Assembly (NCBI GenBank): GCA_946886975.1
Contig: CAMPJV010000041.1
Location: forward strand, 1 to 12,361
Source of the DNA: an uncultured Taibaiella sp.
GTDB lineage: Bacteria > Bacteroidota > Bacteroidia > Chitinophagales > Chitinophagaceae
Direction: 5' to 3'
DNA: 12,361 bases
Shown here: piece after piece, positions 1 through 6,667 of the stretch
Numbering within the stretch: the stretch's first letter is position 1
Layout of the letters: the number at the start of each line of letters is the position of its first letter
Notes under the pieces: generated by a model
Seen by the model: only the letters and a program-made list of their open reading frames with translations
What the model was told of the DNA's origin: nothing
The model's database searches: none
Translations under genes and position numbers: made by a program

Positions 1-288
1 GTAAGGACAATCATGATGCCCCACTGAGCATATGCTCGTTTGCGGGGGAGTTTCTCCGGCACATTAGAAAAAACAAAAACAGTTCAAGGTTGTCAGTGCC
101 TGTCCTGTTTTATTACTGACAAAGGAGGTGGACAATTTCGCCTCCACTGAATGCTTTTGAATACCCGTCTCGTTCGGAAAGCCGCATGAGAGTCACTATA
201 GCCCTAAGGGCAAGTTCTTTGACAGATTGGGAAAAATTAATAAGCGGACGTTCGTCACCCTCCCATCAGAAGGAGGGCCGGGGAGGCG
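1..288. other. Non-coding, hairpin-rich intergenic segment; possible structured RNA or decayed element
   Basis: No convincing coding frame was found between the window edge and the gltX stop. The stretch is rich in inverted repeats. They are a 12-bp perfect palindrome GAGCATATGCTC (26-37) bracketed by CCCC (19-22) and GGGG (44-47), GGAG-TTT-CTCC (47-57), TTGTCAGT/ACTGACAA (90-97/115-122), GGAGG/CCTCC (124-128/141-145), TCTCGTTCGG-AAAG-CCGCATGAGA (168-191, one mismatch and one G-U), and GCCC-TAA-GGGC (201-211). The last is followed by GTTCTTTGACA (214-224). From memory, that motif resembles the conserved leader/spacer sequence of Bacteroidota rRNA operons. It could be an ncRNA, the end of a structured element such as a group II intron remnant, or rRNA-spacer-derived sequence. 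Neither a tRNA, tmRNA, RNase P RNA nor a complete group II intron domain V could be recognised. Strand is undetermined. Confidence 0.3.
258..277 (-). terminator. Possible weak terminator hairpin downstream of gltX
   Basis: CCCTCC (258-263) and GGAGGG (272-277) form a 6-bp GC-only stem with an 8-nt loop, beginning 11 nt past the gltX stop on the minus strand. The T-run expected right after the stem is missing. The nearest one (T5, at 232-236 on the minus strand) is about 21 nt further on. It may only stabilise the mRNA 3' end. Confidence 0.3.
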
Positions 289-1809
289 CTATAACTGGCG
301 AAGCACTGCATCAACCCGCCTTTCAGCCTCTTCTCTACCGATAACCTCCGCTATCTGGAACACGCCTGGCCCGTATTTATCACCAACAAGCATGATCCGT
401 AGAGGCAGCATAAGTTCTCCTTTTTTCAGGCCTTTGTCAGTGGTTGCTTCGCCGAAGTTCGCTTCCAGTGCGGCGCTGCTCCATTCACCCACAGTATCAA
501 GTTGACTAATCCACGATTGAAAGAATTCTGTCTTCGCATCACTCCATTTGTCAGAAATAGCGGCAGTATTAAATGTCTCCGGTGTCTTAAAAAAGAAATG
601 TCCCTGCTCCCAGAACTCTGATAGTAAGTGGCAGCGCTCCTTTATCAAGCCAATTACTGTCTCAAGCATTTCGTCATTCGGTTGCAACCTATGCTGTTCT
701 ATGTACGGCCTCACAAGCGGAACCAGCTCTATATTCTCCTTCCTCAGAAGGTACTGATGGTTAAACCACTTCGCCTTCTCATAGTCAAACTTCGCCCCCC
801 CTTTATGAACCCTCTCAATAGAGAACTTGGCGATAAGTTCCTCCATCGAAAAGATCTCCTGCTCCGTGCCGTCATTCCATCCCAGTACCGCTAAAATATT
901 CACAAAGGCTTCCGGGAGAAACCCTATTTCTTTAAATCCGTTATTAGTCTCACCCGACCGTGGATCATGCCAGTCCATAGCAAACACAGGGAACCCCAGC
1001 CGGTCTCCATCTCTCTTGCTCAGCTTGCCGTGTCCGTCCGGTTTAAGTATAAGTGGCAGATGGGCCCACTGGGGCATGCTCTGCTCCCAACCCAGGTACT
1101 TCCATAATAATATATGTACTGGCGAGCTGGATAGCCATTCCTCGCCTCTGAATGCATGCGTTATCTTCATTAGGTAGTCGTCCACCACCACCGCAAGATG
1201 GTAAGTAGGCATCCCATCAGCCTTCATAAGCACCTTGTCATCTACCAGCCCTGCGTCAAAGGTTACTTCGCCCCGTATCATGTCCTGGAACTTCACAACG
1301 GTGTCTGCTGGCATCTTGATACGGATCACATGCGGGGTGCCTTTTGCCAGTAGCTCTACTACTTCCTCCGCAGGCATGGTCAGGGAGTTACGCATCTGCA
1401 TTCGTATCTGATGATCGTACTGCGGGGTCGGATTAGCATCGTTCTTGTATTCCTGCCGCATCCGGTCAAGCTCCTCTGGCGTATCAAAAGCATAATATGC
1501 ATGCCCTGAGTCAATCAGTTGTTGCGCATACTGGTAGTAGAAATGCTTCCGTTCGCTCTGCCGGTATGGTTCGTAAGGCCCGCCCTTTTGCGGGCTTTCA
1601 TCCGGCTCAATACCGCACCACTCCAGGCAGCGAACTATGTAATCTTCCGCGCCCTCTACGAAGCGGCTCTGGTCGGTGTCCTCAACACGGAGCACAAACT
1701 CGCCTCCATGATGTTTCGCAAATAAATAATTGAAAAGAACTGTGCGTACACCACCCAAATGAAGCCCCCCGGTTGGACTGGGAGCAAAACGAACTCTGAC
1801 TTTATTCAT
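289..1809 (-). CDS. gltX: Glutamate--tRNA ligase (glutamyl-tRNA synthetase, class I)
   Basis: Charges tRNA-Glu (and in some bacteria tRNA-Gln) with glutamate using ATP in the cytoplasm. The 506-residue product is full length for bacterial GltX. The class I HIGH-type motif is visible as PSPTGGLHLGG (residues 10-20, HLGG at 17-20), and the KMSKS-type loop as KLSKR (262-266). The catalytic Rossmann fold and the stem-contact region lie between and around them, and the C-terminal helical anticodon-binding region runs from about 340 to the end. The ATG start is fixed by the immediate MNKVRVRFAPSPTG beginning seen in the family. A TAnnTTTG-like promoter sits 5 nt upstream and the upstream gene ends in a strong terminator, so it is probably transcribed alone with a very short leader. 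Whether it is discriminating or non-discriminating cannot be judged here. Confidence 0.97.
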   Translation of the reverse strand: MNKVRVRFAPSPTGGLHLGGVRTVLFNYLFAKHHGGEFVLRVEDTDQSRFVEGAEDYIVRCLEWCGIEPDESPQKGGPYEPYRQSERKHFYYQYAQQLIDSGHAYYAFDTPEELDRMRQEYKNDANPTPQYDHQIRMQMRNSLTMPAEEVVELLAKGTPHVIRIKMPADTVVKFQDMIRGEVTFDAGLVDDKVLMKADGMPTYHLAVVVDDYLMKITHAFRGEEWLSSSPVHILLWKYLGWEQSMPQWAHLPLILKPDGHGKLSKRDGDRLGFPVFAMDWHDPRSGETNNGFKEIGFLPEAFVNILAVLGWNDGTEQEIFSMEELIAKFSIERVHKGGAKFDYEKAKWFNHQYLLRKENIELVPLVRPYIEQHRLQPNDEMLETVIGLIKERCHLLSEFWEQGHFFFKTPETFNTAAISDKWSDAKTEFFQSWISQLDTVGEWSSAALEANFGEATTDKGLKKGELMLPLRIMLVGDKYGPGVFQIAEVIGREEAERRVDAVLRQL

Positions 1810-1814
1810 AGTGG

Positions 1815-1822
1815 CAAATTTA
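1815..1822 (-). promoter_or_regulatory. Bacteroidota-type -7 element of gltX
   Basis: The minus strand reads TAAATTTG, an exact match to the Bacteroidota TAnnTTTG -7 consensus, ending 5 nt before the gltX ATG. If used, the transcript would be leaderless or nearly so. No TTG-type -33 element was found at the expected distance, so the assignment rests on this single box and its position downstream of a terminator. Confidence 0.45.
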
Positions 1823-1842
1823 CTCTGTAATAGTTGAGGAAT

Positions 1843-1873
1843 AAAAAAGGAGTCAGTTTATTAAACTGACTCC
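1843..1873 (-). terminator. Intrinsic terminator of the outer-membrane beta-barrel gene
   Basis: On the minus strand, 22 nt after the stop codon, arms GGAGTCAGTTTA (1862-1873) and TAAACTGACTCC (1849-1860) are perfectly complementary over 12 bp around a one-base centre. In practice this gives a 10-bp stem with a 5-nt loop. TTTTTT (1843-1848) follows at once. This is a textbook Rho-independent terminator acting on minus-strand transcription. The plus-strand reading has no T-run, so it is unidirectional. It separates the barrel gene from gltX. Confidence 0.92.
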
Positions 1874-1895
1874 TGATGTGAGAAAGGAGAATGCC

Positions 1896-2585
1896 TTAGT
1901 GAAAAAGGAAGCCTATAGATAATCCTAGCCCAAAATTCTTAGCAGAATAATTATCATCACCCCCAGGAATAATGTTGGACAGGCCTATACCCATGTTTCC
2001 TCTGAGAAAGAACCCTCTGTGCCCTATAATGCCCATATTCAGGTTTATACCAGCGTCTGAGCCCTTGTAATCATCCTGGTCAGCTCGATTACCAATTTCC
2101 AGCTCGTAATCATCACGATCCCGGTCAACTACGGAGCCGTTCTGATTCCTCAAAACGCTTTCATGTTCTATCTCGCCTCCCATGGCAAAAGCTATGTATG
2201 GACCTCCGCCAATAAAAAACTGAGCCCGATGGGGGTGGCCAAACTTGAATTGAAGGTTCAATGGAACTTCGAGGTAGTTGATCTTGATATCATTCTCCAC
2301 GTGGTTGGTAATTCCTGGAGCGTATGACTCCACGTAACTCTCCTGGCTTCCCTTCATGGAATAAAACAACCCCGGCTGGAATGAAACCATTCGGTTAAAC
2401 CCTACATCAATTATACCGCCTATTTTAAGGCCGGGCTTAAGTTCGTAGTCGTCGTCGTCGTAATAGCCGTCTGTATGGAACTTATTAAAGTTCACACCAA
2501 TTTCCGGACCTATTTGGACGAACTGGGCTCGAGATGGGGATGCGCATACTATGCCGATGCTGAATAGTAACAATAGTCTTTTCAT
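1896..2585 (-). CDS. Small outer-membrane beta-barrel protein (PorT/OMP_b-brl family)
   Basis: A 229-residue predicted outer-membrane protein. Residues 1-20 form a signal peptide (MKR, then a hydrophobic core, with likely cleavage at SRA|Q). The rest shows alternating hydrophobic/polar strands rich in Gly and aromatic residues (for example GPEIGVNF, GLKIGGIIDVGF, FFIGGGPYIAFAMGG), and the end is a barrel strand with aromatic residues near the C-terminus (GLSIGFLFH). Two Asp-rich stretches, around residues 40-49 (DDDDYEL) and around 155-175 (DDYELEIG and following), are probably surface loops and could bind cations. The first is encoded by a short GAC tandem repeat. The ATG is set by the signal peptide. 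Function is unknown; family members range from PorT (type IX secretion) to general porin-like proteins, and nothing here identifies it as PorT itself. It is monocistronic or follows the aminotransferase gene by 99 bp. Confidence 0.85.
   Translation of the reverse strand: MKRLLLLFSIGIVCASPSRAQFVQIGPEIGVNFNKFHTDGYYDDDDYELKPGLKIGGIIDVGFNRMVSFQPGLFYSMKGSQESYVESYAPGITNHVENDIKINYLEVPLNLQFKFGHPHRAQFFIGGGPYIAFAMGGEIEHESVLRNQNGSVVDRDRDDYELEIGNRADQDDYKGSDAGINLNMGIIGHRGFFLRGNMGIGLSNIIPGGDDNYSAKNFGLGLSIGFLFH
2448..2460 (-). repeat. GTC/GAC trinucleotide repeat inside the beta-barrel gene
   Basis: Four tandem GTC units plus one base on the plus strand, read as GAC (Asp) codons on the coding strand, encode a run of aspartates in a predicted loop. 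Unit length 3 means copy-number change would keep the reading frame. Confidence 0.7.
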
Positions 2586-2684
2586 AGTATTTTTATTTGC
2601 TAGCCAGCCATAGAAACTATGCCAGTGAACCGGAGGCGGTGTTAAAGAAATTATAAGAGGTGTGCCGTGCAGGTGTCGCCCTGC
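2586..2684 (-). other. Short intergenic gap upstream of the beta-barrel gene
   Basis: This 99-bp gap between the aminotransferase stop and the beta-barrel start holds no gene. No exact TAnnTTTG box was found. The only structure seen is a small inverted repeat CATAG-AAA-CTATG (2609-2621). The barrel gene's promoter is presumably here or upstream of the aminotransferase. Confidence 0.4.
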
Positions 2685-3488
2685 TTAAGGAAATAGTAAT
2701 GAAGCAATTTCAGATGACAGACTATTAGAATAAATCCGATCACCTATTTGTGCTACCCACTTGATCCTTCTGATAGCATTGGAGAGAAACACCTCATCTG
2801 CATCATATAACATCGCTTCTGTAAGCGGATGTTCTTCAACTGTGTAGCCCAACCTGGGGAGCTCTGCTAATAAGTGGCGCCGCGATATTCCTGCAACACA
2901 ACCTTCAGAAAGTGGGGGTGTGTAGACAATGTTGTTCTTTATCCAAAAAACATTGTAAATAGCTGTCTCGATCACTCTTCCTGAGTCATTCTTTACAAAG
3001 GCTTCATCCCATTGCCGCGCCTTCGCAAATTCCTCCGCGGCAACATACAGGCTTCGATCTGTTGTTTTGCAGTTGGCTAGTGGCCCCCTGGCCTTTGTGC
3101 TGTGTTGCGCAATACCGGCAGCCAATCCACTTGTGTTAAACACGATGAGCTCAGGCTGAATAGCGCAAGCCTCAATGGCATATTGGCTCAGCTCTTGTTT
3201 GTCATTGGGATAAACCTGCAGCCTTATCTTGCAAATGGCGTCAAGCTCGTTCTTCCTGATTAGATCTGATATTGCCTGTTCTAAACTGTTAGTATCGATG
3301 TCCGGAATGCCGATAAGCAACGCTCCGTCACGAAGTCGCTGCCAATGATAACTCTTTAGCTGGATTTCTCCGTTGAGCACCAGCATCGTTTCAAGCATCC
3401 CGAGGACGCCTGCTACAGACAAGTTGCGGGCAAACTCATTTACCTCTTCGGCAGGTACTAGTTGACCGTTTATTTTGGAGAAGCGCAA
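2685..3488 (-). CDS. Aminotransferase class IV (PabC/IlvE fold, PLP-dependent)
   Basis: A fold-type IV PLP enzyme of about 267 residues, the usual size for 4-amino-4-deoxychorismate lyase, D-amino-acid or branched-chain aminotransferase relatives. Residues below count from the proposed start. The Schiff-base lysine is probably K141 in LANCKTTD. The cofactor-binding VIETAIYNVF segment (E174, N179), then YTPPLSEGCVAGISRRHL and ADEVFLSNAIRRIKWV are typical. The N-terminal segment (NGQLVPAEEV, then MLETMLVLNGEIQLKSYHWQRL) aligns with the family start, but the common YGDG motif before FET is replaced by VAGVLGM. The frame is open upstream to 3659, but that extension (non-family residues, TTG start) runs into the neighbouring gene. 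The TTG at 3488 gives the family-like beginning MRFSKINGQLV and lies just downstream of a -7 box; a TTG at 3509 is less likely. Substrate is unknown. Confidence 0.85.
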   Translation of the reverse strand: MRFSKINGQLVPAEEVNEFARNLSVAGVLGMLETMLVLNGEIQLKSYHWQRLRDGALLIGIPDIDTNSLEQAISDLIRKNELDAICKIRLQVYPNDKQELSQYAIEACAIQPELIVFNTSGLAAGIAQHSTKARGPLANCKTTDRSLYVAAEEFAKARQWDEAFVKNDSGRVIETAIYNVFWIKNNIVYTPPLSEGCVAGISRRHLLAELPRLGYTVEEHPLTEAMLYDADEVFLSNAIRRIKWVAQIGDRIYSNSLSSEIASLLFP

Positions 3489-3506
3489 TGATCCCTGATT
3501 ACCGCC

Positions 3507-3514
3507 CAAAATTA
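3507..3514 (-). promoter_or_regulatory. -7 promoter element of the aminotransferase gene
   Basis: The minus strand reads TAATTTTG, an exact TAnnTTTG match, 18 nt upstream of the proposed TTG start at 3488. It overlaps the alternative TTG at 3509, which argues for the downstream start. No clear -33 TTG was seen at the usual spacing. Confidence 0.4.
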
Positions 3515-3533
3515 CATGCTTTAATAGCCTTTT

Positions 3534-3563
3534 CTCTGTGTATTTTTGTCCAAACGCACAGAG
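3534..3563. promoter_or_regulatory. Inverted repeat CTCTGTG/CACAGAG flanking a promoter; candidate operator
   Basis: CTCTGTG (3534-3540) and CACAGAG (3557-3563) are perfect 7-bp inverted arms with a 16-bp spacer. The spacer contains the TATTTTTG -7 box, and the right arm ends one base before the LpxD-like ATG. Placement between divergent genes and around a promoter suits a dimeric regulator. A chance match is possible, and no regulator gene lies nearby. Confidence 0.35.
3541..3548 (+). promoter_or_regulatory. -7 promoter element of the LpxD-like gene
   Basis: TATTTTTG exactly matches TAnnTTTG and ends 16 nt before the ATG at 3565, implying a leader of roughly 10 nt. Together with the minus-strand box at 3507-3514 it forms a compact divergent promoter in the 76-bp gap. 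The -33 element is not obvious. Confidence 0.45.
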
Positions 3564-3564
3564 T

Positions 3565-4518
3565 ATGAAGCTGGAACAGCCCGTTCCTGTCAAATGGATT
3601 GCAGAGTTCATCAAGGCAAAGTTAGTAGGCAATGAAGAGCAGGTAGTTACTGGTCTCAATGAGATACATAAAGTGGAAGCAGGCGATATTTCCTTCGTCG
3701 ACTTTGAGAAGTATTACAACAAGTGCCTTCAGTCGCCTGCTACCATCATCATCATAAATAAGGAAGTAGAGTGTCCTTCCGACAAGACCCTGCTGGTTCA
3801 CCCTGATCCGTTTACCGCATATGTAAGTCTGATAAAACATTTTCGTGGCTTCCAGCCTGCCACTCAGATGGTCAGTCCCTCAGCTACAATAGGGGAGGGC
3901 ACTCAGCTCCAGCCTAATGTCTTTGTGGGTAATCATGTAAGGATTGGCAATAACTGTCTCATCCACCCCAATGTCACTATCTATGATTATACCGAAATTG
4001 GAGACAATGTCATCATTCATGCTGGTGCAGTGCTTGGCGCCGATGCGTTTTATTTTAAGCGCCGCAAGGAAAGGGAAGTACAGTACGACAAGCTGGAAAG
4101 TAGCGGTAGAGTAATTATTCATGATGATGTGGAGATAGGCGCCTGTTGTACCATAGATAAAGGCGTGAGTGGAGATACCATCATAGGGAAAGGCACCAAA
4201 ATGGACAACCATGTTCACATCGGCCACGGCGCCGTCATAGGCAGGAACTGTCTCTTTGCAGCTCAGGTAGGCATTGGCGGCAAAGCTATCATTGAAGATG
4301 ATGTGATTCTTTGGGGCCAGGTCGGCGTCAGCAAGGATCTGACGATAGGCAAGGGCGCTATCGTCTATGCGCAAAGTGGCGTGCCCGCAAGTATTGAAGG
4401 TGGTAAGGTGTACTTCGGTAGTCCCGTTGAGGATGCAAAAACAAAGATGAAGGAACTCAATTGGATCAAGCGCATCCCTGAGCTATGGGAAAAGCTGATG
4501 AACCCCGCAAATCCTTAG
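3565..4518 (+). CDS. LpxD-like UDP-3-O-acylglucosamine N-acyltransferase family protein
   Basis: LpxD transfers a 3-hydroxyacyl chain from acyl-ACP to UDP-3-O-acyl-glucosamine in lipid A synthesis. This 317-residue protein has the LpxD layout: an N-terminal uridine-binding domain (about 1-100, with VTGLNEIHKVEAGDISF and PDPFTAYVSLIKHF), a left-handed beta-helix of hexapeptide repeats (about 103-275), and a short helical tail. LpxD signatures are visible: GADAFYF (158-164), GRVIIHDDVEIGACCTIDKG (181-200) and DNHVHIGHGAVIG (214-226), where H221 matches the catalytic His of the IAHN motif in E. coli LpxD. ATG 3565 is preferred over the upstream in-frame ATG at 3538, which lies before the -7 box. 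It is not beside lpxA, lpxC or fabZ, so it may be a second, paralogous LpxD rather than the main lipid A enzyme. This is inferred from context only. Confidence 0.82.
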   Translation: MKLEQPVPVKWIAEFIKAKLVGNEEQVVTGLNEIHKVEAGDISFVDFEKYYNKCLQSPATIIIINKEVECPSDKTLLVHPDPFTAYVSLIKHFRGFQPATQMVSPSATIGEGTQLQPNVFVGNHVRIGNNCLIHPNVTIYDYTEIGDNVIIHAGAVLGADAFYFKRRKEREVQYDKLESSGRVIIHDDVEIGACCTIDKGVSGDTIIGKGTKMDNHVHIGHGAVIGRNCLFAAQVGIGGKAIIEDDVILWGQVGVSKDLTIGKGAIVYAQSGVPASIEGGKVYFGSPVEDAKTKMKELNWIKRIPELWEKLMNPANP

Positions 4519-4535
4519 ACCGCAAGGCTTCTGCT

Positions 4536-5096
4536 TTATTGTAGGTGCACTTTATTGGTCTGCCACTCCGTGCGCAGTAGTCCTGCAATAACAAGATCCT
4601 CCAGACTTCCGTTCCTCAGGTAGCTGTGTCGTAATACGCCTTCTACCTTACATCCCAGCCTCTCAGCTACTTTCGCGCTCCTTTTGTTCTGCGGTACAAA
4701 ATGGACTTCTACCTTATTGAGGCCCACGCTGTCAAACAGGAAATCAAGGAACCTGGAAAGGCACTTGTATAATATACTTTTCCCTTCATGATCTGCAGAC
4801 AGCCAATAGCCTATCTGAGCCTTCTTTAGACTATGGTTCCAATTGTGCATTCCTACCTCTCCGATAATCTTTCCTTCACACACTATGCCAAGCACCAATC
4901 CTTCCTGGCTCTCTTGTTGCTGAGCCGTAAGATGGATGAATTGCAACGTATGTTCAACCGAAGTGTTCCTGTCTACCCAGTTGAGCCACGGACGTAGATG
5001 CTGCCGGTGTTTGTCCACTACCGCAAACAGATCCTGTGCATCTTTCGCTTCAAGAGTGCGCATACTCAGTTGCTCATCTACTTTGATGGTGATCAT
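4536..5096 (-). CDS. GNAT family N-acetyltransferase, RimJ/RimL-like
   Basis: A 186-residue GNAT protein that transfers acetyl from acetyl-CoA to an amino group. It resembles RimL, which acetylates the N-terminal Ser of ribosomal protein L7/L12. RimL-like marks are HLRPWLNWVD (33-42), the GKIIGEVGMHNWNH strand region (75-88), the acetyl-CoA-binding turn region LSADHEGKSILYKCL (99-113), and VPQNKRSAKVAERLGCKVEGVLRH (134-157) with the conserved N-x-x-S-x-x-V-A pattern. The usual GxG of the CoA loop reads GKS here. The gene starts 32 bp after the purH stop on the same strand and is probably cotranscribed with it. It converges on the LpxD-like gene with only 17 bp between stops and no clear terminator. 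The substrate is not known, so no rimL symbol is given. Confidence 0.85.
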   Translation of the reverse strand: MITIKVDEQLSMRTLEAKDAQDLFAVVDKHRQHLRPWLNWVDRNTSVEHTLQFIHLTAQQQESQEGLVLGIVCEGKIIGEVGMHNWNHSLKKAQIGYWLSADHEGKSILYKCLSRFLDFLFDSVGLNKVEVHFVPQNKRSAKVAERLGCKVEGVLRHSYLRNGSLEDLVIAGLLRTEWQTNKVHLQ

Positions 5097-5128
5097 ATGT
5101 TCCTGCAGTTAGAGAAAACATTCAATGT

Positions 5129-6667
5129 CTAGTGCCTAAAATGCCGCGTCTCGGTGAGCACCAATGCCATGTTGTTTTCCTTGCAATAGTTTATGGTATC
5201 ATTGTCCCTCATTGATCCCCCCGGCTGAATAATAGCAGTAATGCCTGCTTCCTTCGCCATCTTTGCACAATCATCAAACGGGAAGAAAGCATCGGATGCA
5301 AGCACGGCTCCGTCAAGCCCAAAGCCAAACTGCCTAGCCTTTTCCAATGCCTGCCTTAGGGCGTCTATTCTGCTCGTTTGTCCGCAGCCTTTGCCTATCA
5401 GCTTACTATCTTTTACCAGGGCTATGGCGTTAGACTTCAGGTGCTTGCACACCAGGTTGGCAAATTCGAGGTTCTGCTTTTCGCCTGCAGTACACTCCCT
5501 ACCTCCGGACTCTTTCCAGGCAGCAAAGTTTGTTCCGTCTGCATCCTGAACCAGCACGCCATTAAATATTCGCTTGTATTCTTTTTGGGGCGCGAAAGCT
5601 TGTTTCTGTAATAGTATGATACGGTTCTTCTTCCCCTTCAGCAAGTTCAGAGCCTCGGCATCATAAGAAGGCGCAATTAATATCTCAAAGAACAGCTCAT
5701 TTATCTTCTGCGCAACCTCCAGCGTTATAGTTTCATTGGTCACCAGCACACCACCAAACGCACTCTCGGGATCCCCTGCAAGGGCATTGGTCCACGCGCC
5801 AGCCACGTCTTCCGCTACGGCTACGCCGCATACGTTTGTATGTTTAATGATGGCAAATGCAGCTTTCTTCGTTGGCAATTCAGTCATGTTCTCGCTTAGA
5901 TCTTTCACCAACTGGCAGGCTGCATCCACATCCACCAGGTTATTGTAGGAGAGTTCCTTGCCATTGAGCTTCTCAAAAAGGCTCTTCAGGTCTCCATAAA
6001 ACGCTGCAGTCTGATGTGGGTTCTCTCCATACCTCAGCGGTTGCTTGTGGGAAATGGAAAGATGAAAGCTGTCAGAACCCTCCTGGTTGAAATAAGATGC
6101 AATAGCCACATCATAGTGCGCGCATTCAGCAAAAGCAGCGGCAGCATATTTCTTCCGGTTTTCTATGGTAGTTTCTCCATTCTGTTGATCCAGCAGGCTT
6201 GTCAGGTCACCATATTGGTTTCTCGAGGCCACGATCAGAACATCCTTAAAGTTCTTCGCTGCCGCCCTTATCAGTGAAACACCACCAATATCTATTTTCT
6301 CGATGATAGCCTTTTCATCCTGTGTGGACTTCACGGTTTCTTCAAACGGATAGAGGTCTACAATTACAAGGTCCAGCAGTGGGATATCAAAGTCAAGCAC
6401 ATTTTGTTGATCGTCCTTGAAGTCCCTTCTTGCCAGGATACCGCCAAACACTTTTGGGTGTAAAGTCTTTACTCTGCCCCCAAGAATGGAAGGGTAGCTC
6501 GTAACGTCCTCAACGGGTGTACAGGGTATCCCTGTTTTCACGATAAATTCCTGTGTGCCTCCTGTAGAGTAAAGTTGTACGCCAAGCTCATGTAGCTTAT
6601 GAACGATCGGCTCCAGGCCATCTTTATAAAAAACGGATATAAGCGCTGATTGTATCTTACGGTTCAT
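5129..6667 (-). CDS. purH: Bifunctional AICAR formyltransferase / IMP cyclohydrolase
   Basis: Catalyses the last two steps of de novo purine synthesis: AICAR plus 10-formyl-THF to FAICAR, then ring closure to IMP. The 512-residue length is usual. The MGS-like cyclohydrolase domain covers about 1-130 (LYSTGGTQEF 32-41, GGRVKTLHPKVFGGILARRD 63-82, LDLVIVDLYPFE 98-109). The formyltransferase domain has RYGENPHQTAAFYG (212-225), the catalytic Lys-His pair K275-H276 in IIKHTNVCGVA (E. coli-type KHxNPCG, with Pro replaced by Val), IGKGCGQTSRIDA (424-436), SDAFFPF (458-464), QPGGSMRD (481-488) and the C-terminal RHFRH. The frame is open further upstream (ATG at 6781), but that 38-residue extension overlaps the end of comEC and is not family-like. 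ATG 6667 gives the standard start MNRKIQSALISV. comEC ends 58 bp upstream. Confidence 0.96.
   Translation of the reverse strand: MNRKIQSALISVFYKDGLEPIVHKLHELGVQLYSTGGTQEFIVKTGIPCTPVEDVTSYPSILGGRVKTLHPKVFGGILARRDFKDDQQNVLDFDIPLLDLVIVDLYPFEETVKSTQDEKAIIEKIDIGGVSLIRAAAKNFKDVLIVASRNQYGDLTSLLDQQNGETTIENRKKYAAAAFAECAHYDVAIASYFNQEGSDSFHLSISHKQPLRYGENPHQTAAFYGDLKSLFEKLNGKELSYNNLVDVDAACQLVKDLSENMTELPTKKAAFAIIKHTNVCGVAVAEDVAGAWTNALAGDPESAFGGVLVTNETITLEVAQKINELFFEILIAPSYDAEALNLLKGKKNRIILLQKQAFAPQKEYKRIFNGVLVQDADGTNFAAWKESGGRECTAGEKQNLEFANLVCKHLKSNAIALVKDSKLIGKGCGQTSRIDALRQALEKARQFGFGLDGAVLASDAFFPFDDCAKMAKEAGITAIIQPGGSMRDNDTINYCKENNMALVLTETRHFRH

Noticed and set aside
168..211. Group II intron domain V
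   Set aside because: The GAAAGCCGCATGAGAG segment resembles its 5' strand, but the complementary 3' strand (CATGCGGCTT-like) is absent after it, so no domain V can form. Left only as a speculative remnant.
1..288. tRNA, tmRNA, 6S or RNase P RNA gene
   Set aside because: No T-loop GTTCGAATC-type box with matching acceptor stem, no tag-peptide reading frame and no RNase P signature sequence was found.
227..505. Small open frame overlapping the gltX 3' end on the plus strand
   Set aside because: It lies mostly antisense to gltX, has no recognisable domain, and its codon pattern mirrors the gltX frame.
827..1177. Plus-strand open frame inside gltX
   Set aside because: Antisense shadow of a strongly conserved tRNA synthetase; no promoter or start site support.
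3880..4374. Minus-strand 164-codon open frame within the LpxD-like gene
   Set aside because: The frame is a by-product of the hexapeptide-repeat coding sequence; no family resemblance.
4519..4535. Bidirectional terminator between the convergent LpxD-like and GNAT genes
   Set aside because: Only 17 bp between stops; no stable stem with a T-run on either side was visible.
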